DNA of 64,000 nucleotides. Source: Streptomyces sp. SAT1. Lineage in GTDB: Bacteria; Actinomycetota; Actinomycetes; Streptomycetales; Streptomycetaceae. The stretch is taken from NCBI RefSeq assembly GCF_001654495.1, contig NZ_CP015849.1:744001-808000 (forward strand), given 5' to 3'. The notes beneath the pieces are model-generated. The model was not told the DNA's origin, did not search any database, and saw only the letters and a program-made list of their open reading frames with translations. Both the position numbers and the translations under genes were made by a program. Of the stretch, positions 26,307 to 35,607 are shown in pieces. Positions within the stretch are counted from its first letter, which is position 1; each line of letters starts with the position of its first letter.

Positions 26307-27013
26307 TGGTCCTCCGCTGCTCGTGTCGTGCTGGTCTCGTGGTCATGGGTGAGCCGGACGATCGCGGCCGCCGCGTCGCGGGCGCCGCCCTGGTCTTGGG
26401 CCTCGATCGCGTCGACGAGCCGCCGGTGCAGACGGGCGTGCTCCTCGGCGTGCGCGGCGTCCCAGGGCAGACCCCCCAGGGACGAGGTGAGCGCCGTGCC
26501 GAGGTAGTCGTACACCTCGATCAGCAGGTCGTTCCCGCTCGCCCGGACGACGGCCCGGTGGAAGAGCGCGTCGACGCTCGTGGCCGCGGGGGTGTCCTCT
26601 CCGGCGCAGGCCGCGTCGGCGTCGGCCAGCAGCTCCCGCAACTGCCGCAACTGGCTCTCGCTGCGGCGCAGGGCCGCGGTCCCCGAGGCGTACTCCTCCA
26701 GGACGGTGCGCAGCTCCAGTACGTTGTCCCGCTGCGCGGAACTCGCCCGCCGCACCATGACCGACTGGAGTTCGCTGGAGGAGCGGACATAGGTGCCGTC
26801 CCCGGCCCGCGGCTCCAGCAGGCCCAGGTGCACCAGTGCACCGATCGCCTCCCGCAGCGTGCTGCGTCCGACCCCGAGCTCCTCGATGAGGGCCTGCTCC
26901 GGCGGGATCCGCGTCCCCACCGGCCAGCCGCCGGACTCGATGTGCGAGCGGAGGCTGTCCACGAGCTGAGCGGAGAGGCTGGCCGTCCGCCGCGGTGCGC
27001 TGATGCGTTTCAT
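26303..27013 (-). CDS. GntR-family (FadR/FCD type) regulator
   Basis: A 236-residue repressor. The winged helix covers residues 8-75 (SLSAQLVDSLRSHIESG, GTRIPPEQALIEELGVGRST and REAIGALVHLGLLE), followed by an all-helical FCD ligand-binding domain with the metal-site pattern LFHRAVVRASGN and EEHARLHRRLVDAIEAQD. I chose ATG 27013 because starts further up would place a palindrome inside the gene and lack a ribosome site. The four-base GTGA overlap with the transporter gene marks a two-gene operon. Confidence 0.85.
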   Translation of the reverse strand: MKRISAPRRTASLSAQLVDSLRSHIESGGWPVGTRIPPEQALIEELGVGRSTLREAIGALVHLGLLEPRAGDGTYVRSSSELQSVMVRRASSAQRDNVLELRTVLEEYASGTAALRRSESQLRQLRELLADADAACAGEDTPAATSVDALFHRAVVRASGNDLLIEVYDYLGTALTSSLGGLPWDAAHAEEHARLHRRLVDAIEAQDQGGARDAAAAIVRLTHDHETSTTRAAEDQ

Positions 27014-27033
27014 GAGGGCATCGTATACAAACA

Positions 27034-27045
27034 TCAGACGTTTGA
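27034..27045. promoter_or_regulatory. Candidate GntR operator
   Basis: TCAGACGTTTGA is a 12-base near-palindrome (TCARACGTYTGA form) located 21-32 bases before the chosen start of the GntR gene, in an A/T-rich patch unusual for this window. On the minus strand a GTATAC block (27023-27028) follows, which may be the -10 region. Confidence 0.5.
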
Positions 27046-27122
27046 ACATCGTAGGTCAGGGACGGCCGTGCACACGGCGCCACCGGGCAGAATCCCTGCG
27101 CGTCACTCCACGCGGGCGGCGG

Positions 27123-27728
27123 TCAGAGCCAGCCGCTCTCCTCCGCGAGCCGGGCCGCCTCGGCGCGGGTGCGGGCCTGTGTCTTGCCGATCGCCGACGA
27201 CAGGTGGTTGCGCACGGTGCCCTGGGACAGCCGGAGCGCCCTGGCGATGTCGGCCACGGTGCCGCCCTCGGCGGCGGCGCGCAGCACGTCCGCCTCGCGT
27301 CCGGTCAGCGGGCTCGCGCCACCGGCCAGCGCTTCCGCGGCGAGGGCCGGATCCACGAAGCGCAGTCCGGCGTGGACCCGGCGGATCGCGTCGACCAGTT
27401 GTTCGGGCGGGGAGTCCTTGACGACGTATCCGGCCGCGCCCGCGGACATCGCCCGCGCGAGGTAGCCGGGGCGGCTGAAGGTCGTGCAGATGATGGTGCG
27501 GCAGCCGGGCAGCGCCCGCTGGAGGTCGGCGGCGACGGTCAGGCCGTCCCGGCCGGGCATCTGCACGTCGAGCAGCGCGATGTCGGGCGCGGTCCGCTGC
27601 GCGGCGGCCAGCACCTCGGTGCCGGTGCCGATCTCGGCGACCACGTCGATGTCGGGTTCGAGCCGGAGCACAGCCGCGAGGGCACCGCGTACGAGTGCCT
27701 GGTCGTCGGCCAGCAGGACGCGGATCAT
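27123..27728 (-). CDS. NarL/LuxR-type response regulator
   Basis: A 201-residue two-component response regulator. The receiver domain (1-120) has the acidic pair ADD at residues 7-9, phospho-acceptor Asp54 in LLDVQMP, Thr83-84 region CTTFSR and Lys in VVKDSPP. The LuxR-type HTH (about 138-195) reads LTGREADVLRAAAEGG, then IARALRLSQGTVRNHLSS. The ATG overlaps the stop of the sensor kinase (ATGA, 27725-27728), so both are one unit. Targets are unknown; the DesK/DesR-like layout suggests control of a neighbouring or membrane-related gene. Confidence 0.92.
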   Translation of the reverse strand: MIRVLLADDQALVRGALAAVLRLEPDIDVVAEIGTGTEVLAAAQRTAPDIALLDVQMPGRDGLTVAADLQRALPGCRTIICTTFSRPGYLARAMSAGAAGYVVKDSPPEQLVDAIRRVHAGLRFVDPALAAEALAGGASPLTGREADVLRAAAEGGTVADIARALRLSQGTVRNHLSSAIGKTQARTRAEAARLAEESGWL

Positions 27729-29101
27729 GTCGGCTCGTTTCCTGTCGGGTCGGTTCCTGTCGGGTCGTTTCCCGTCGGCTCGTTTCCCGTCGGGTCGGTT
27801 CCCGTCGGGTCGGTTCCCGTCGGCTCGGTTCCTGGCCGCTCGGTCTTCTCTGAAGGCTGCGGAGGCCGCAGGGGCTGCGGAGATCGCGGAGACTGCGGAG
27901 GCGCGGGAGGGGTCGCCGGGCCCGGCCCGCGGGCGACGACCCGGAACCCGCCGCCGGGGGCGGGCCCGTGTCCGAGGGTGCCCGACACGGCGGCCATGCG
28001 TTCGGTCAGTCCGGTGAGTCCGTTCCCGGCGGCCGCATCGCCGGCCGGGCTGCCGTTGTCGGTGACCTCGACCCAGTCGGGTCCCACGCGGACCGTGCAC
28101 AGTTCGGCGTCGGAGTGCCGCAGCACGTTGGTCACCGCCTCCCGCACGACGTAGCCGAACACCTCGCGCAGCTCGGGGCGCACGGCATCGGTCGCGGCGG
28201 GCAGATCGGCCCGTACTCCGGCGGCCCGCAGGGCCAGGCGGGCACCTGCGAGCTCGCTGTCCAGCGACAGGGTGCGGTAGCCGGAGATGGTGGCGCGCAC
28301 GTCGGACAGCGCCGTGCGCGCCATGGTCTCCAGCTCGGTGACCTGGCCGACGGCGAGGGCCACGTCTCCGGTGGACTCCAGGATGCGCCGGGTCAGCCCC
28401 AGTTTGACGGTCATCGTGGAGAGGCTGTGACCGAGGACGTCATGCATGTCCCGGGCGACCCGTTCCCGCTCCTCGTTCACGGCCAGCCGCCTGACCTGCT
28501 CGCGCGCGGCCCGCAGATGGCCGATCGTGAAGTTGAGCGCGAAGACGGTGCCGAGTGCCGCGGTCACGCCGACGAGGATGGCCACCTGCGCCCAGGCCAC
28601 CTCGCCCTGCGCGAGCCGCATCCAGAGGACCTGCCCCAGCACCGTGCCGAGGCCGAGGAGCAGGGCGTGGCGCAGCGGCAGGAGCATGAGCCCGATCGCG
28701 AGGGCGTAGGTCAGGTCGGTCAGGTAGTACGGCGACGCGAGGAGCACGGCCGGCGCCGCCCCGAGCAGGAACATCACGGCCACGATGACGACACGCCCGC
28801 GCCGCAGCGCCATCGGCCCGTACCAGGACGCCGGCAGACAGCCGAGGGCGTAGCAGGCGACGAAGCCGATCGCGAGCCGGGTGAGCAGCGCAGGACCGGT
28901 GCCGTGCGCGATGTCCACGGCCCGAGCGATCAGGGTGAGGGAAGCCAGCGTCGTCGCCGCGGCGACGACCACGCGTCCCCGGTTCCTGCCCCGGCCCCGG
29001 CCGTACGCCTCGGGGCTGTCGGGCTGGTCCTTCCAGAAACTCCAGTCGGGCCACCGGTCGGCGGAGAACTCGTCCGGATCGCGTGCGCCCACGTCGAGCA
29101 T
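27725..29101 (-). CDS. HisKA_3-type sensor histidine kinase with repeat tail
   Basis: A 458-residue kinase. Five to six membrane helices (about 45-190) are followed by the HisKA_3 dimerisation helix with phospho-acceptor His220 in RDMHDVLGHSLS, and an HATPase domain with the N-box REAVTNVLRHSD and G-box DNGSPAG and GNGLTGLTERM. After the kinase core (about residue 395) comes a Pro-rich stretch and then seven five-residue repeats (TGTDP/TGNEP), encoded by a minisatellite. No extracytoplasmic sensor domain is seen. The stop overlaps the regulator start. It is divergent from a small conserved gene across 169 bases. Confidence 0.9.
   Translation of the reverse strand: MLDVGARDPDEFSADRWPDWSFWKDQPDSPEAYGRGRGRNRGRVVVAAATTLASLTLIARAVDIAHGTGPALLTRLAIGFVACYALGCLPASWYGPMALRRGRVVIVAVMFLLGAAPAVLLASPYYLTDLTYALAIGLMLLPLRHALLLGLGTVLGQVLWMRLAQGEVAWAQVAILVGVTAALGTVFALNFTIGHLRAAREQVRRLAVNEERERVARDMHDVLGHSLSTMTVKLGLTRRILESTGDVALAVGQVTELETMARTALSDVRATISGYRTLSLDSELAGARLALRAAGVRADLPAATDAVRPELREVFGYVVREAVTNVLRHSDAELCTVRVGPDWVEVTDNGSPAGDAAAGNGLTGLTERMAAVSGTLGHGPAPGGGFRVVARGPGPATPPAPPQSPRSPQPLRPPQPSEKTERPGTEPTGTDPTGTDPTGNEPTGNDPTGTDPTGNEPT
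27729..27833 (-). repeat. 15-bp minisatellite encoding the kinase C-terminus
   Basis: Seven head-to-tail 15-base units of the form GTCGGSTCGKTTCCY run from 27729 to 27833. They encode the last 35 residues of the kinase and abut the start of the response-regulator gene, so they also form its ribosome-binding region (AGGAAACGAGCCGAC on the coding strand). Confidence 0.9.
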
Positions 29102-29270
29102 GCTACGCCCGGCTGCCGCGGGGGCGCCGGAGCGGCGGCCCGGTGAGTGCTGTGTGCGTCATGCGGAAAGCGTGCACCGCCCATGTCCGGCGCACCCGTC
29201 CGGGTTGTCACCCGCTCATGCATGACAGATGGCATGGGTGCGACCGGCGGCCCGGTGGTGCAGTGGAGAC

Positions 29271-29750
29271 ATGTTGCACGCGAAGAGGATCCACGTCCCG
29301 GCCCAGCAGTACGAGCTCACCGAGGACGGCCGGGCGCTGACGACGTTCTCGTTGCGCGGAGGCCGCATCGGCGCGCGGTTCACTCTGCGCGGGACCGACT
29401 ACCTCGTCCGCGTTCACCGTTTCAGCGGTGTCCACGAACTGCTCGACGCCGACGGGACCGCCCTCGCGACCACGGACCGGGTGCGCCGCAACTGGAACCT
29501 CACGTCCTCCGGGCGGGTCGTCCGGTTCCGGCAGACCGCGGCGGCGGGCCGGGAGCACACCATGCTCGACGGCGACGGTGAGCCCGTCGGCACGATCCGC
29601 CGCACCGGGCACCTCCACACCGAGGTGACCGCCGACCTGCCGGGCCTGGACCCGCTGCTCCAGGTCTTCGCACTCGTCGTCGTCCTGCTGCGCGGGCGGC
29701 GCAAGCGGGCAGCGGCTGCGGTCAGGTCCGCGTCGCTCTCGGGCGGCTGA
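29271..29750 (+). CDS. Conserved hypothetical protein (tubby/LURP-like fold suspected)
   Basis: A 159-residue protein. ATG 29271 follows GGAGA at 29263-29267. The sequence is a run of short beta strands (ARFTLRGTDYLVRV, GVHELLDADGTALATTDR, RRNWNLTSS, HTMLDGDGEPVGTIRR), resembling the repeating strands of tubby/scramblase-like barrels, and ends with a hydrophobic helix and a basic RGRRKR motif that could anchor it to the membrane. Function is unknown. It is divergent from the two-component kinase gene; the shared region holds an imperfect dyad around CATGC/GCATG (29217-29236), a possible target of the response regulator. Confidence 0.65.
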   Translation: MLHAKRIHVPAQQYELTEDGRALTTFSLRGGRIGARFTLRGTDYLVRVHRFSGVHELLDADGTALATTDRVRRNWNLTSSGRVVRFRQTAAAGREHTMLDGDGEPVGTIRRTGHLHTEVTADLPGLDPLLQVFALVVVLLRGRRKRAAAAVRSASLSGG

Positions 29751-30812
<1,062 letters not shown>

Positions 30813-30882
30813 CGTCGCGGGCCGTCAGGTCGGCGAGCGCGCAGGAATCGCGGGCGCGCCCGCCCCTCCCGCTGAACGCTCC

Positions 30883-31128
30883 TCAGCCTCGGCGGCGGGC
30901 CAGGAGCGTCGTCCCCGCGACCACACAACCGATGGCCAGGATCTTGCCGGCCCCGTAGTAGTGGGACCAGTCGTCGTCAGCGTCGGCTCCGCGCAGCACC
31001 AGCCACAGCAGCAGCCCCGCCCCGCACACGGCGAGGACCGCACCGCCGACCGGCCCGATCCCGGCCCACCAGGGGGCGTCTCCCCCGGCCGCGTGCTCGG
31101 TGTCCTGGCCTCGCTCGCGGTCACTCAC
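30883..31128 (-). CDS. Small two-helix membrane protein
   Basis: An 81-residue protein. GTG 31128 is preceded by AGGAGAGGA on the minus strand. After a hydrophilic head it has two predicted membrane helices (GGAVLAVCGAGLLLWLVL and GAGKILAIGCVVAGTTLL) joined by an acidic loop DADDDWSHYYG, and ends RRRG. No family recognised; such proteins are common in Streptomyces. The divergent neighbour begins only 20 bases away. Confidence 0.65.
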   Translation of the reverse strand: MSDRERGQDTEHAAGGDAPWWAGIGPVGGAVLAVCGAGLLLWLVLRGADADDDWSHYYGAGKILAIGCVVAGTTLLARRRG

Positions 31129-31148
31129 CTTGCGTCCTCTCCTAGACC

Positions 31149-31514
31149 ATGATCTACAACAGAAAAGACGCGCCCCGTCCCGGAGGAGTTCCACGAGCCG
31201 CTTCCCGAACTCCTCGCGGCCTGCTCCCTCTCCCGGCACAACTCGCCCTTCCCGCCCTTCCCGCCGACGATCACACCACCGCCCTACGACGACTACCGGC
31301 GCCCGTCGCCGACTCGGTCGAACAGCGCATCATCGACGCCTTCGAACTCGACACCCGTCTCATTCTCCGCGAGCTGCGCAACACGGCCCGGGTGGCCCGC
31401 GACTCCGTCAACGAGGACGGGGCCAGCGACCTCGCGTCGGCGGGAGACCTGGTGCGGCGGATCGTCGGCGAGGCGAGGGAGGTGGCTCCGCGCACGGCCG
31501 AGCAGCTGGCCTGA
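31149..31514 (+). pseudogene. Hypothetical gene with probable frameshift
   Basis: The 3' part (about 31305-31514) reads like a real protein: ADSVEQRIIDAFELDTRLI, LRNTARVARDSVNEDG and a helical tail. The 5' part of that frame is poor, while another frame over 31174-31305 reads sensibly (PVPEEFHEPLPELLAACSL, then PPYDDYRRP). The two parts would join with one frameshift near 31305. The joined frame has no ATG or GTG with a ribosome site, and its start would fall inside the divergent gene's promoter. I treat it as a remnant or a sequencing frameshift. A strong terminator follows. Confidence 0.45.
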
Positions 31515-31533
31515 CGGCCGTGCGTACGCCGCC

Positions 31534-31564
31534 GTCGCCCCTGTCCTTGGAGGACGGGGGCGAC
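31534..31564. terminator. Bidirectional terminator
   Basis: GTCGCCCC-T-GTCC and GGAC-G-GGGGCGAC form a 13-pair stem (one T-G pair) with a five-base loop. It lies between convergent genes ending at 31514 and 31630. Confidence 0.8.
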
Positions 31565-31629
31565 GGGACGTTCGTGCTGAGACGGTGAGCGGGTTTTCCA
31601 TTCGCTGCCGGACGGGACCGGGCACGGCC

Positions 31630-32355
31630 CTACCTGGGCCGGCAGGACGGCCGGACGCGGAGCAGCTCGCTCCGCAGCACAGGTGTGCCGTCGACGGGCA
31701 CCGGGTCCTCCGCCGTCGGTTCGATGCCGCCGGCAGCGATCTTGTCGAGCGTCTTCAGACCGGCGGCACCGACCGTGCCGAACACCGTGTAGTCCGGTCG
31801 CAGCACGGAGTCGCCGTAGACGACGAAGAACTGCGAACCGTTCGTGCTCGGACCGGCGTTGGCCATCGCCAGCAAGCCGCGCCCGTAGAGGCGGCGGACG
31901 CCGGTCGGATCGCTCGGCGCCTGCGGCAGGTCCACCGGCAGCTCGTCCTTGTACTTGTACCCCGGCCCGCCCTCACCGGTGCCGGTCGGGTCGCCGCACT
32001 GCAGGACCTTCAGCGTCGGATACGCCGTCAGCCGATGGCACACCGTACGGTCGAAGAACCGGTGCCGCGCCAGGTGCACGAAGCTCTGCACCGTGCACGG
32101 CGCCTTCGCCCGGTCCAGCCGCAGCGGGAGCGGGCCCTGAGTGGTCCGGACAGCCGTCTCGACCGTGCCGTGACTCGGGGTGCGCCGCGGATCGGGCGGC
32201 AGGGGAACCGGCCGCGCCGCCGGGTCGTCCGGCGTCTGGGTGTACTGGCAAGGACCGTGCGTGGTCCGCGGCGGGGCATCGGAAGCAGAGGCGACACCGC
32301 CCCCGGACACGACCAGCGCTGCTGCCGCCAACGCGGTCATGAGAGTTCGGCCCAT
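31630..32355 (-). CDS. Secreted cyclophilin-type peptidyl-prolyl isomerase
   Basis: A 241-residue protein with a Sec signal peptide (RTLMTALAAAALVVSGGGVASA) and a cyclophilin domain over about 65-235. Signatures are FFDRTVCHRLT, GYKYKDELP, LAMANAGPSTNGSQFFVVYGD (the active-site strand with Gln-Phe-Phe) and YTVFGTV. It should catalyse cis-trans proline isomerisation outside the membrane and help fold secreted proteins. The CQYTQTPDDPAA opening with a further Cys at VCHR suggests a disulfide. ATG 32355 follows GGAGGG on the minus strand. Confidence 0.9.
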   Translation of the reverse strand: MGRTLMTALAAAALVVSGGGVASASDAPPRTTHGPCQYTQTPDDPAARPVPLPPDPRRTPSHGTVETAVRTTQGPLPLRLDRAKAPCTVQSFVHLARHRFFDRTVCHRLTAYPTLKVLQCGDPTGTGEGGPGYKYKDELPVDLPQAPSDPTGVRRLYGRGLLAMANAGPSTNGSQFFVVYGDSVLRPDYTVFGTVGAAGLKTLDKIAAGGIEPTAEDPVPVDGTPVLRSELLRVRPSCRPR

Positions 32356-32604
32356 CCTGCACACCCTCCAGAAGATCGCCGGATTGCGGAGCGGTCGAAG
32401 TCTAGAGCGCGTCCCGACGGGCGAGAACCCTCCAGCAAGCCACATCCGCCTCCCCGGCCTTCGGCCTTCGGCCTTCGGCCCGCAGGCCACCGCTGTGGGC
32501 GGGCCCGTGTACGGTGCGCGTCGCCGATCGCGACGTGCGGTGCCCGGTGGGGACGGGGCTGCTCCCGGCTCGGCACGGAGGGATGACGACGGGGGGCGTC
32601 GGCG

Positions 32605-32733
32605 GTGGAACTGCGGGACATCGAGACCTACTTGGTGCTGGCGGAGGAGTTGCATTTCGGGCGGGCCGCCGAGCGGCTGTCCGTGTCCGTGAGCGTGGGC
32701 ATGATCCCGGGAAATGTGCACTATCTGCAATAG
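32605..32733 (+). pseudogene. Truncated LysR-family regulator
   Basis: Starting at GTG 32605, the first 28 codons (ELRDIETYLVLAEELHFGRA, then AERLSVS) are a textbook LysR HTH N-terminus. After about 32692 the similarity ends and the frame stops at TAG 32731-32733, so all but the first helix region of a 300-residue regulator is gone. No matching 3' part is found elsewhere in the window. The break marks the left edge of the mobile-element region. Confidence 0.8.
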
Positions 32734-32844
32734 CGCACGGAAGATCTCAGTGCTCACGTCAGAGGCTCGGGCACTGAAGTCTTCGGTGTGGTCCGACGGC
32801 GAACGACGACAGGCTCATGTTCCTAGTGGCGCTTCGTCACGTAG

Positions 32845-33521
32845 GTCCTGGCCCGCGACACTGTCTGTCTCCTCGACGTCCCGCCCCACGAGACCGGCAC
32901 CGCCTTCACCAAGCCGGTCGACCCGATCCTCGGCCAGGCCGTCGATGCCTGCCAGGCCGCCCGCCCGGATCAGCCGACCAGTACTACGCGAAGATCACCT
33001 CGAACACCCTGTCCAAAGCGTATTCCGAGGCGGGCTACTTCGAGCGGAACGTCCGCACGATCGAGGTCCTAGTCGACCGCTACGCGGTCGTTTCCGGCAC
33101 CGCCGCAGCCGGTGAGCCTGGGCAGCACTACGACCTCGGCCACGACTGCTGCACCTGCACCTGCACCTTCTTCGAGCAGTGCCAGCACCGCATGACGTGC
33201 GCCAAGTGCGACTTCTCCACCCCGAAGGGCTCCACCAAGAGTCAGATCCTTGAGGCCAAAGGCAATCTCCAGCGCATGCTCGTCGCCATCCCGCTGACCG
33301 ACGACGAACGCCTGGCCGACGATGACGGCCGGACCGCCTTGGACAAGCTCCTCGCGCGCCTGACCGATGTCCCCACTCCGGCCTGCCCGACGCCCCGCCA
33401 GATCGGAATACCCCCAAACGCCGCGTTGCTTCCTTGCGTCGAAGTCCGACGCAGCGCGCCGTTGGGAAGTGCACAAGGGCCGACCGCACCCGGAGTGCAT
33501 CGGCGAAAGGAGAAATCGTGA
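32845..33521 (+). pseudogene. Tyrosine recombinase remnant (Cys-rich C-terminus)
   Basis: Two frames carry one protein. From 32845: VLARDTVCLLDVPPHETGTA and PVDPILGQAVDACQAARP. After a shift near 32965: SADQYYAKITSNTLSKAY, YFERNVRTIEVLVDR, then a zinc-ribbon-like Cys cluster (HDCCTCTCTFFEQCQHRMTC, AKCDF) and ILEAKGNLQRMLVAIPL. Cys-rich C-termini like this occur in integrases that carry small transposon-borne cassettes in Actinobacteria. The catalytic core is missing, so it is inactive. Its stop overlaps the GTG of the next gene as GTGA, a fortuitous or regulatory fusion. Confidence 0.7.
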
Positions 33522-34276
33522 CGCCTGGCCCCGACACGGATGACTTGGCCGGCATCTATCCCGAACTCGGTCGGAGCGAAACGCTCCAGAGCATCCTGCA
33601 GACGGCCGTTCACCAAGCTGGACACGGGCTGGACGTGCTCCCGGAACGCGCGCCAGGCTGGTGGCGGTCCGGAGCCCGCGTAGACAGCGACAGGCGGACG
33701 ACAAGCGTTCTCCTCGGCATCGCAGAGCGCGCCTTCATCGTGAACTTCTGGGAACGCGGCGTCATGATGGCCAAGGGCACGACAACCAGCCTGGACGCCG
33801 TCGTGTCGGCCATCGGCGCGTGGCAGTCCGGCGCCACCTTGGCACGCCTGAAGCCCGCGTGCCCGTTCGTCGACTACAGTCCGCTCGCCGAGGCCCACGA
33901 GCGTGGTGACGCAGTCGAGGCCCAATGGGCGAGCTATCGGCACACCACAGCACGGCACGTGGACCATGAACTCATCGAGGCTGCATACACCCAGCCGCAG
34001 CTGCGAGCCCTGTTCCCCTTCCACAGCCATCGGACGCTGAACTTCAGCCGCTGCACCGGATTCCCTCACACCCACGACATCCCGGTGATCACTCCCGCGA
34101 ACGGAAGTTACCGAGTGACCTGGTGGCACACCCGGTCACCTCACGGACCGGCGGACATCGGAGAAGCCGACACCCCTGACGACGCCGTCGCCTTGGTCGT
34201 CGCCCATCTGCCCCACAACTGCGGGCCGGCGGCTGCTGGCACCGCCGAAGACCTTGACAAAACAGATAACAGATAA
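33518..34276 (+). CDS. DUF6193-family protein
   Basis: A 252-residue soluble protein. GTG 33518 follows AAAGGAGA (33507-33514). Sequence features match the actinobacterial DUF6193 group (database name 'natural product biosynthesis protein', without a proven reaction): YPELGRSETLQSILQTAVHQ, FIVNFWERGVMMAKGTTTSL, GAWQSGATLARL, ELIEAAYTQPQLRALFPFHS and YRVTWWHTRS. It has lower GC in places than the surrounding genes and lies between two mobile-element remnants, so it was probably brought in as cargo. It reads intact. Confidence 0.65.
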   Translation: MTPGPDTDDLAGIYPELGRSETLQSILQTAVHQAGHGLDVLPERAPGWWRSGARVDSDRRTTSVLLGIAERAFIVNFWERGVMMAKGTTTSLDAVVSAIGAWQSGATLARLKPACPFVDYSPLAEAHERGDAVEAQWASYRHTTARHVDHELIEAAYTQPQLRALFPFHSHRTLNFSRCTGFPHTHDIPVITPANGSYRVTWWHTRSPHGPADIGEADTPDDAVALVVAHLPHNCGPAAAGTAEDLDKTDNR

Positions 34277-34512
34277 CGATCCGGTTGACGTGTCCTTCGA
34301 CCACGCCTGAGTTCCAGGGCAGGGGTGGGGCCGGCGATCACGGTGTCGCGGTCGCGGTCGATGCCTGCGACGAGGGTGTGGAGGCTGGGCAGGTCGTCCT
34401 GGCGGACGGCGCCGAGCCATTCGGGAGGTCGTTGGCCTTGGCGGTCGGTGAGCATCTGGGCGAAGGACCGGACGTGGCTGGTGAGGGCATCAAGTTCGGG
34501 GCAGTTGTGGGG
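34277..34512 (-). pseudogene. ISL3-family transposase fragment
   Basis: On the minus strand 34512 to about 34320 gives CPELDALTSHVRSFAQMLTD, EWLGAVRQDDLPSLHTLVAG and DRDRDTVIAG, then after a frameshift GVVEGHVNRI (34304-34277). This is the C-terminal part of an ISL3 (IS204/IS1001/IS1165) transposase, lacking both ends. It abuts the DUF6193 stop on one side and an IS5 fragment on the other. Confidence 0.75.
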
Positions 34513-34513
34513 T

Positions 34514-34597
34514 CGGGTTTACGGTATGACCCGGCGCTGGCAGCGCGATGGCACCTGGGCCAGGATCGTCACTCAACTTCAGGCTCAGGCGGACGCG
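34514..34597 (+). pseudogene. IS5-family transposase fragment, 5' side
   Basis: The 28 codons RVYGMTRRWQRDGTWARIVT plus QLQAQADA match the region of IS5-type transposases just after the DUF4096 N-terminal domain. It begins immediately after the ISL3 fragment and stops where group II intron sequence begins. A probable 3' part of the same gene lies at 34948-35036. Confidence 0.65.
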
Positions 34598-34947
34598 AAC
34601 TCTGGCAGCCCGCCAGAAGGGCATCTGCCCACTGTGCGGTCAAGCGCTCATCGCCGGCGCGGAATATGAGCCTGACAGCCCACGCGAGTGGATTGACTGG
34701 TTCGACGCGATGAAGAAGCGGTTGCATAAACACCACTTCACCTACCGGCGGCATGGCGGCTCTGATGAGAGCAAGAATCTTCGGCTCGTCCACTCGGAAT
34801 GCCATCGCCAGCATCACGCAGGCGACAGCGACCGGAAATGAGCAGAACCTGTGAAGCCTTCGGGCTTGCTTGAGCCGTGATGCTTGGAAACAGGCACGTC
34901 CGGTTCTGAGGGGGCCGGGTCACGGCGACGTGACCCGGCTACCCGAC
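34598..34947 (+). mobile_element. 3' end of a group II intron (HNH codons plus domains V and VI)
   Basis: 34600-34841 encodes the HNH endonuclease end of an intron-encoded protein: CPLCG, KKRLHKHHFTYRRHGGSDES, NLRLVHSECHRQHH. It is followed by domain V (34872-34906: GAGCCG...GAAA...CGGTTC, with the bulged ATGC/GCACG arms) and domain VI, a perfect hairpin CCGGGTCACG/CGTGACCCGG (34915-34938), and ends CTACCCGAC at 34947, a usual intron 3' end. The 5' part, with reverse transcriptase and domains I-III, is absent, so it cannot move. Confidence 0.85.
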
Positions 34948-35036
34948 CGCCACCGGGCTGTAGCCACGAGGTATGACGAGCTCGCGGTCCGCCACGAGGC
35001 GACCGTGCTGGTCGCAGTCCTCAACGAGTGGCTGTG
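34948..35036 (+). pseudogene. IS5-family transposase fragment, 3' end
   Basis: Directly after the intron 3' end the frame reads RHRAVATRYDELAVRHEATV then LVAVLNEWL and TGA (35034-35036), the C-terminus of IS5-type transposases. The intron therefore sat inside an IS5 transposase gene, and later deletion removed the intron's 5' part together with the middle of the transposase. Confidence 0.65.
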
Positions 35037-35058
35037 ACCAGCACGGACCCGATATGTC

Positions 35059-35517
35059 CTAGCCGTCGATGTCGAGCGCCGTGCCGTACAGGCGGTCTAC
35101 CTTCAACCGGATGACCACCCGGCGCTCGGCAACCAACTGCTCCAGGAACGCACCTTCATCCTCCGGCTTCGCCGCTTGCGGGATCATCTCAAGGAGTTCC
35201 CGCCCGACGGCGTCGCCGGGAACGGTCGTGCTCTCGGAGACCTCGGCCTCGCCTTCGGCAACAGCAAACGACCACACGTCGCCACCTTGCACATGAAGCG
35301 CCGCACGTGGGTTACGCCGCAGATGCCCGACCTTGACCCGGTCGGCCGTCGTCGAGAACCGCACCATGCGGGCTTCGGGATCCCAGCTGTACAGCATGGT
35401 GGTCAGGTGGGGGTGACCACTGCGCTTGACAGTGGCGAGTGTGCCGAACTGCTCCTTGCCAAGCAGGCTGGAGAGGGCTTCGTCGGACAGTGGACGAGGT
35501 GCCGGTCCTTGAGTCAT
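35059..35517 (-). CDS. PPOX-class flavin/F420-dependent enzyme
   Basis: A 152-residue split-barrel protein. It shows LSDEALSSLLGKEQFGTLAT, then SGHPHLTTMLYSWDPEARM, STTADRVKVGHLRRNPRAAL and VWSFAVAEGEAEVSE, all typical of the pyridoxamine-phosphate-oxidase-like group that binds F420 or FMN in Actinobacteria. It should be a small reductase or oxidase; the substrate is unknown. ATG 35517 was chosen by family length; ATG 35535 is possible and neither has a strong ribosome site. It is intact although flanked by mobile-element debris. Confidence 0.8.
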   Translation of the reverse strand: MTQGPAPRPLSDEALSSLLGKEQFGTLATVKRSGHPHLTTMLYSWDPEARMVRFSTTADRVKVGHLRRNPRAALHVQGGDVWSFAVAEGEAEVSESTTVPGDAVGRELLEMIPQAAKPEDEGAFLEQLVAERRVVIRLKVDRLYGTALDIDG

Positions 35518-35587
35518 GCCGTGATCAACGTCCATGGCCGCCCCGCAATTCCATGGACGTGACTCCAAGACCACTTTCACAACAGTC

Positions 35588-35607
35588 CCTGAACTTGTCG
35601 TTTAACG
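35588..35607 (+). repeat. Left terminal inverted repeat
   Basis: Twenty bases, perfect match to the right repeat. It is 115 bases before the likely transposase start. Confidence 0.9.
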
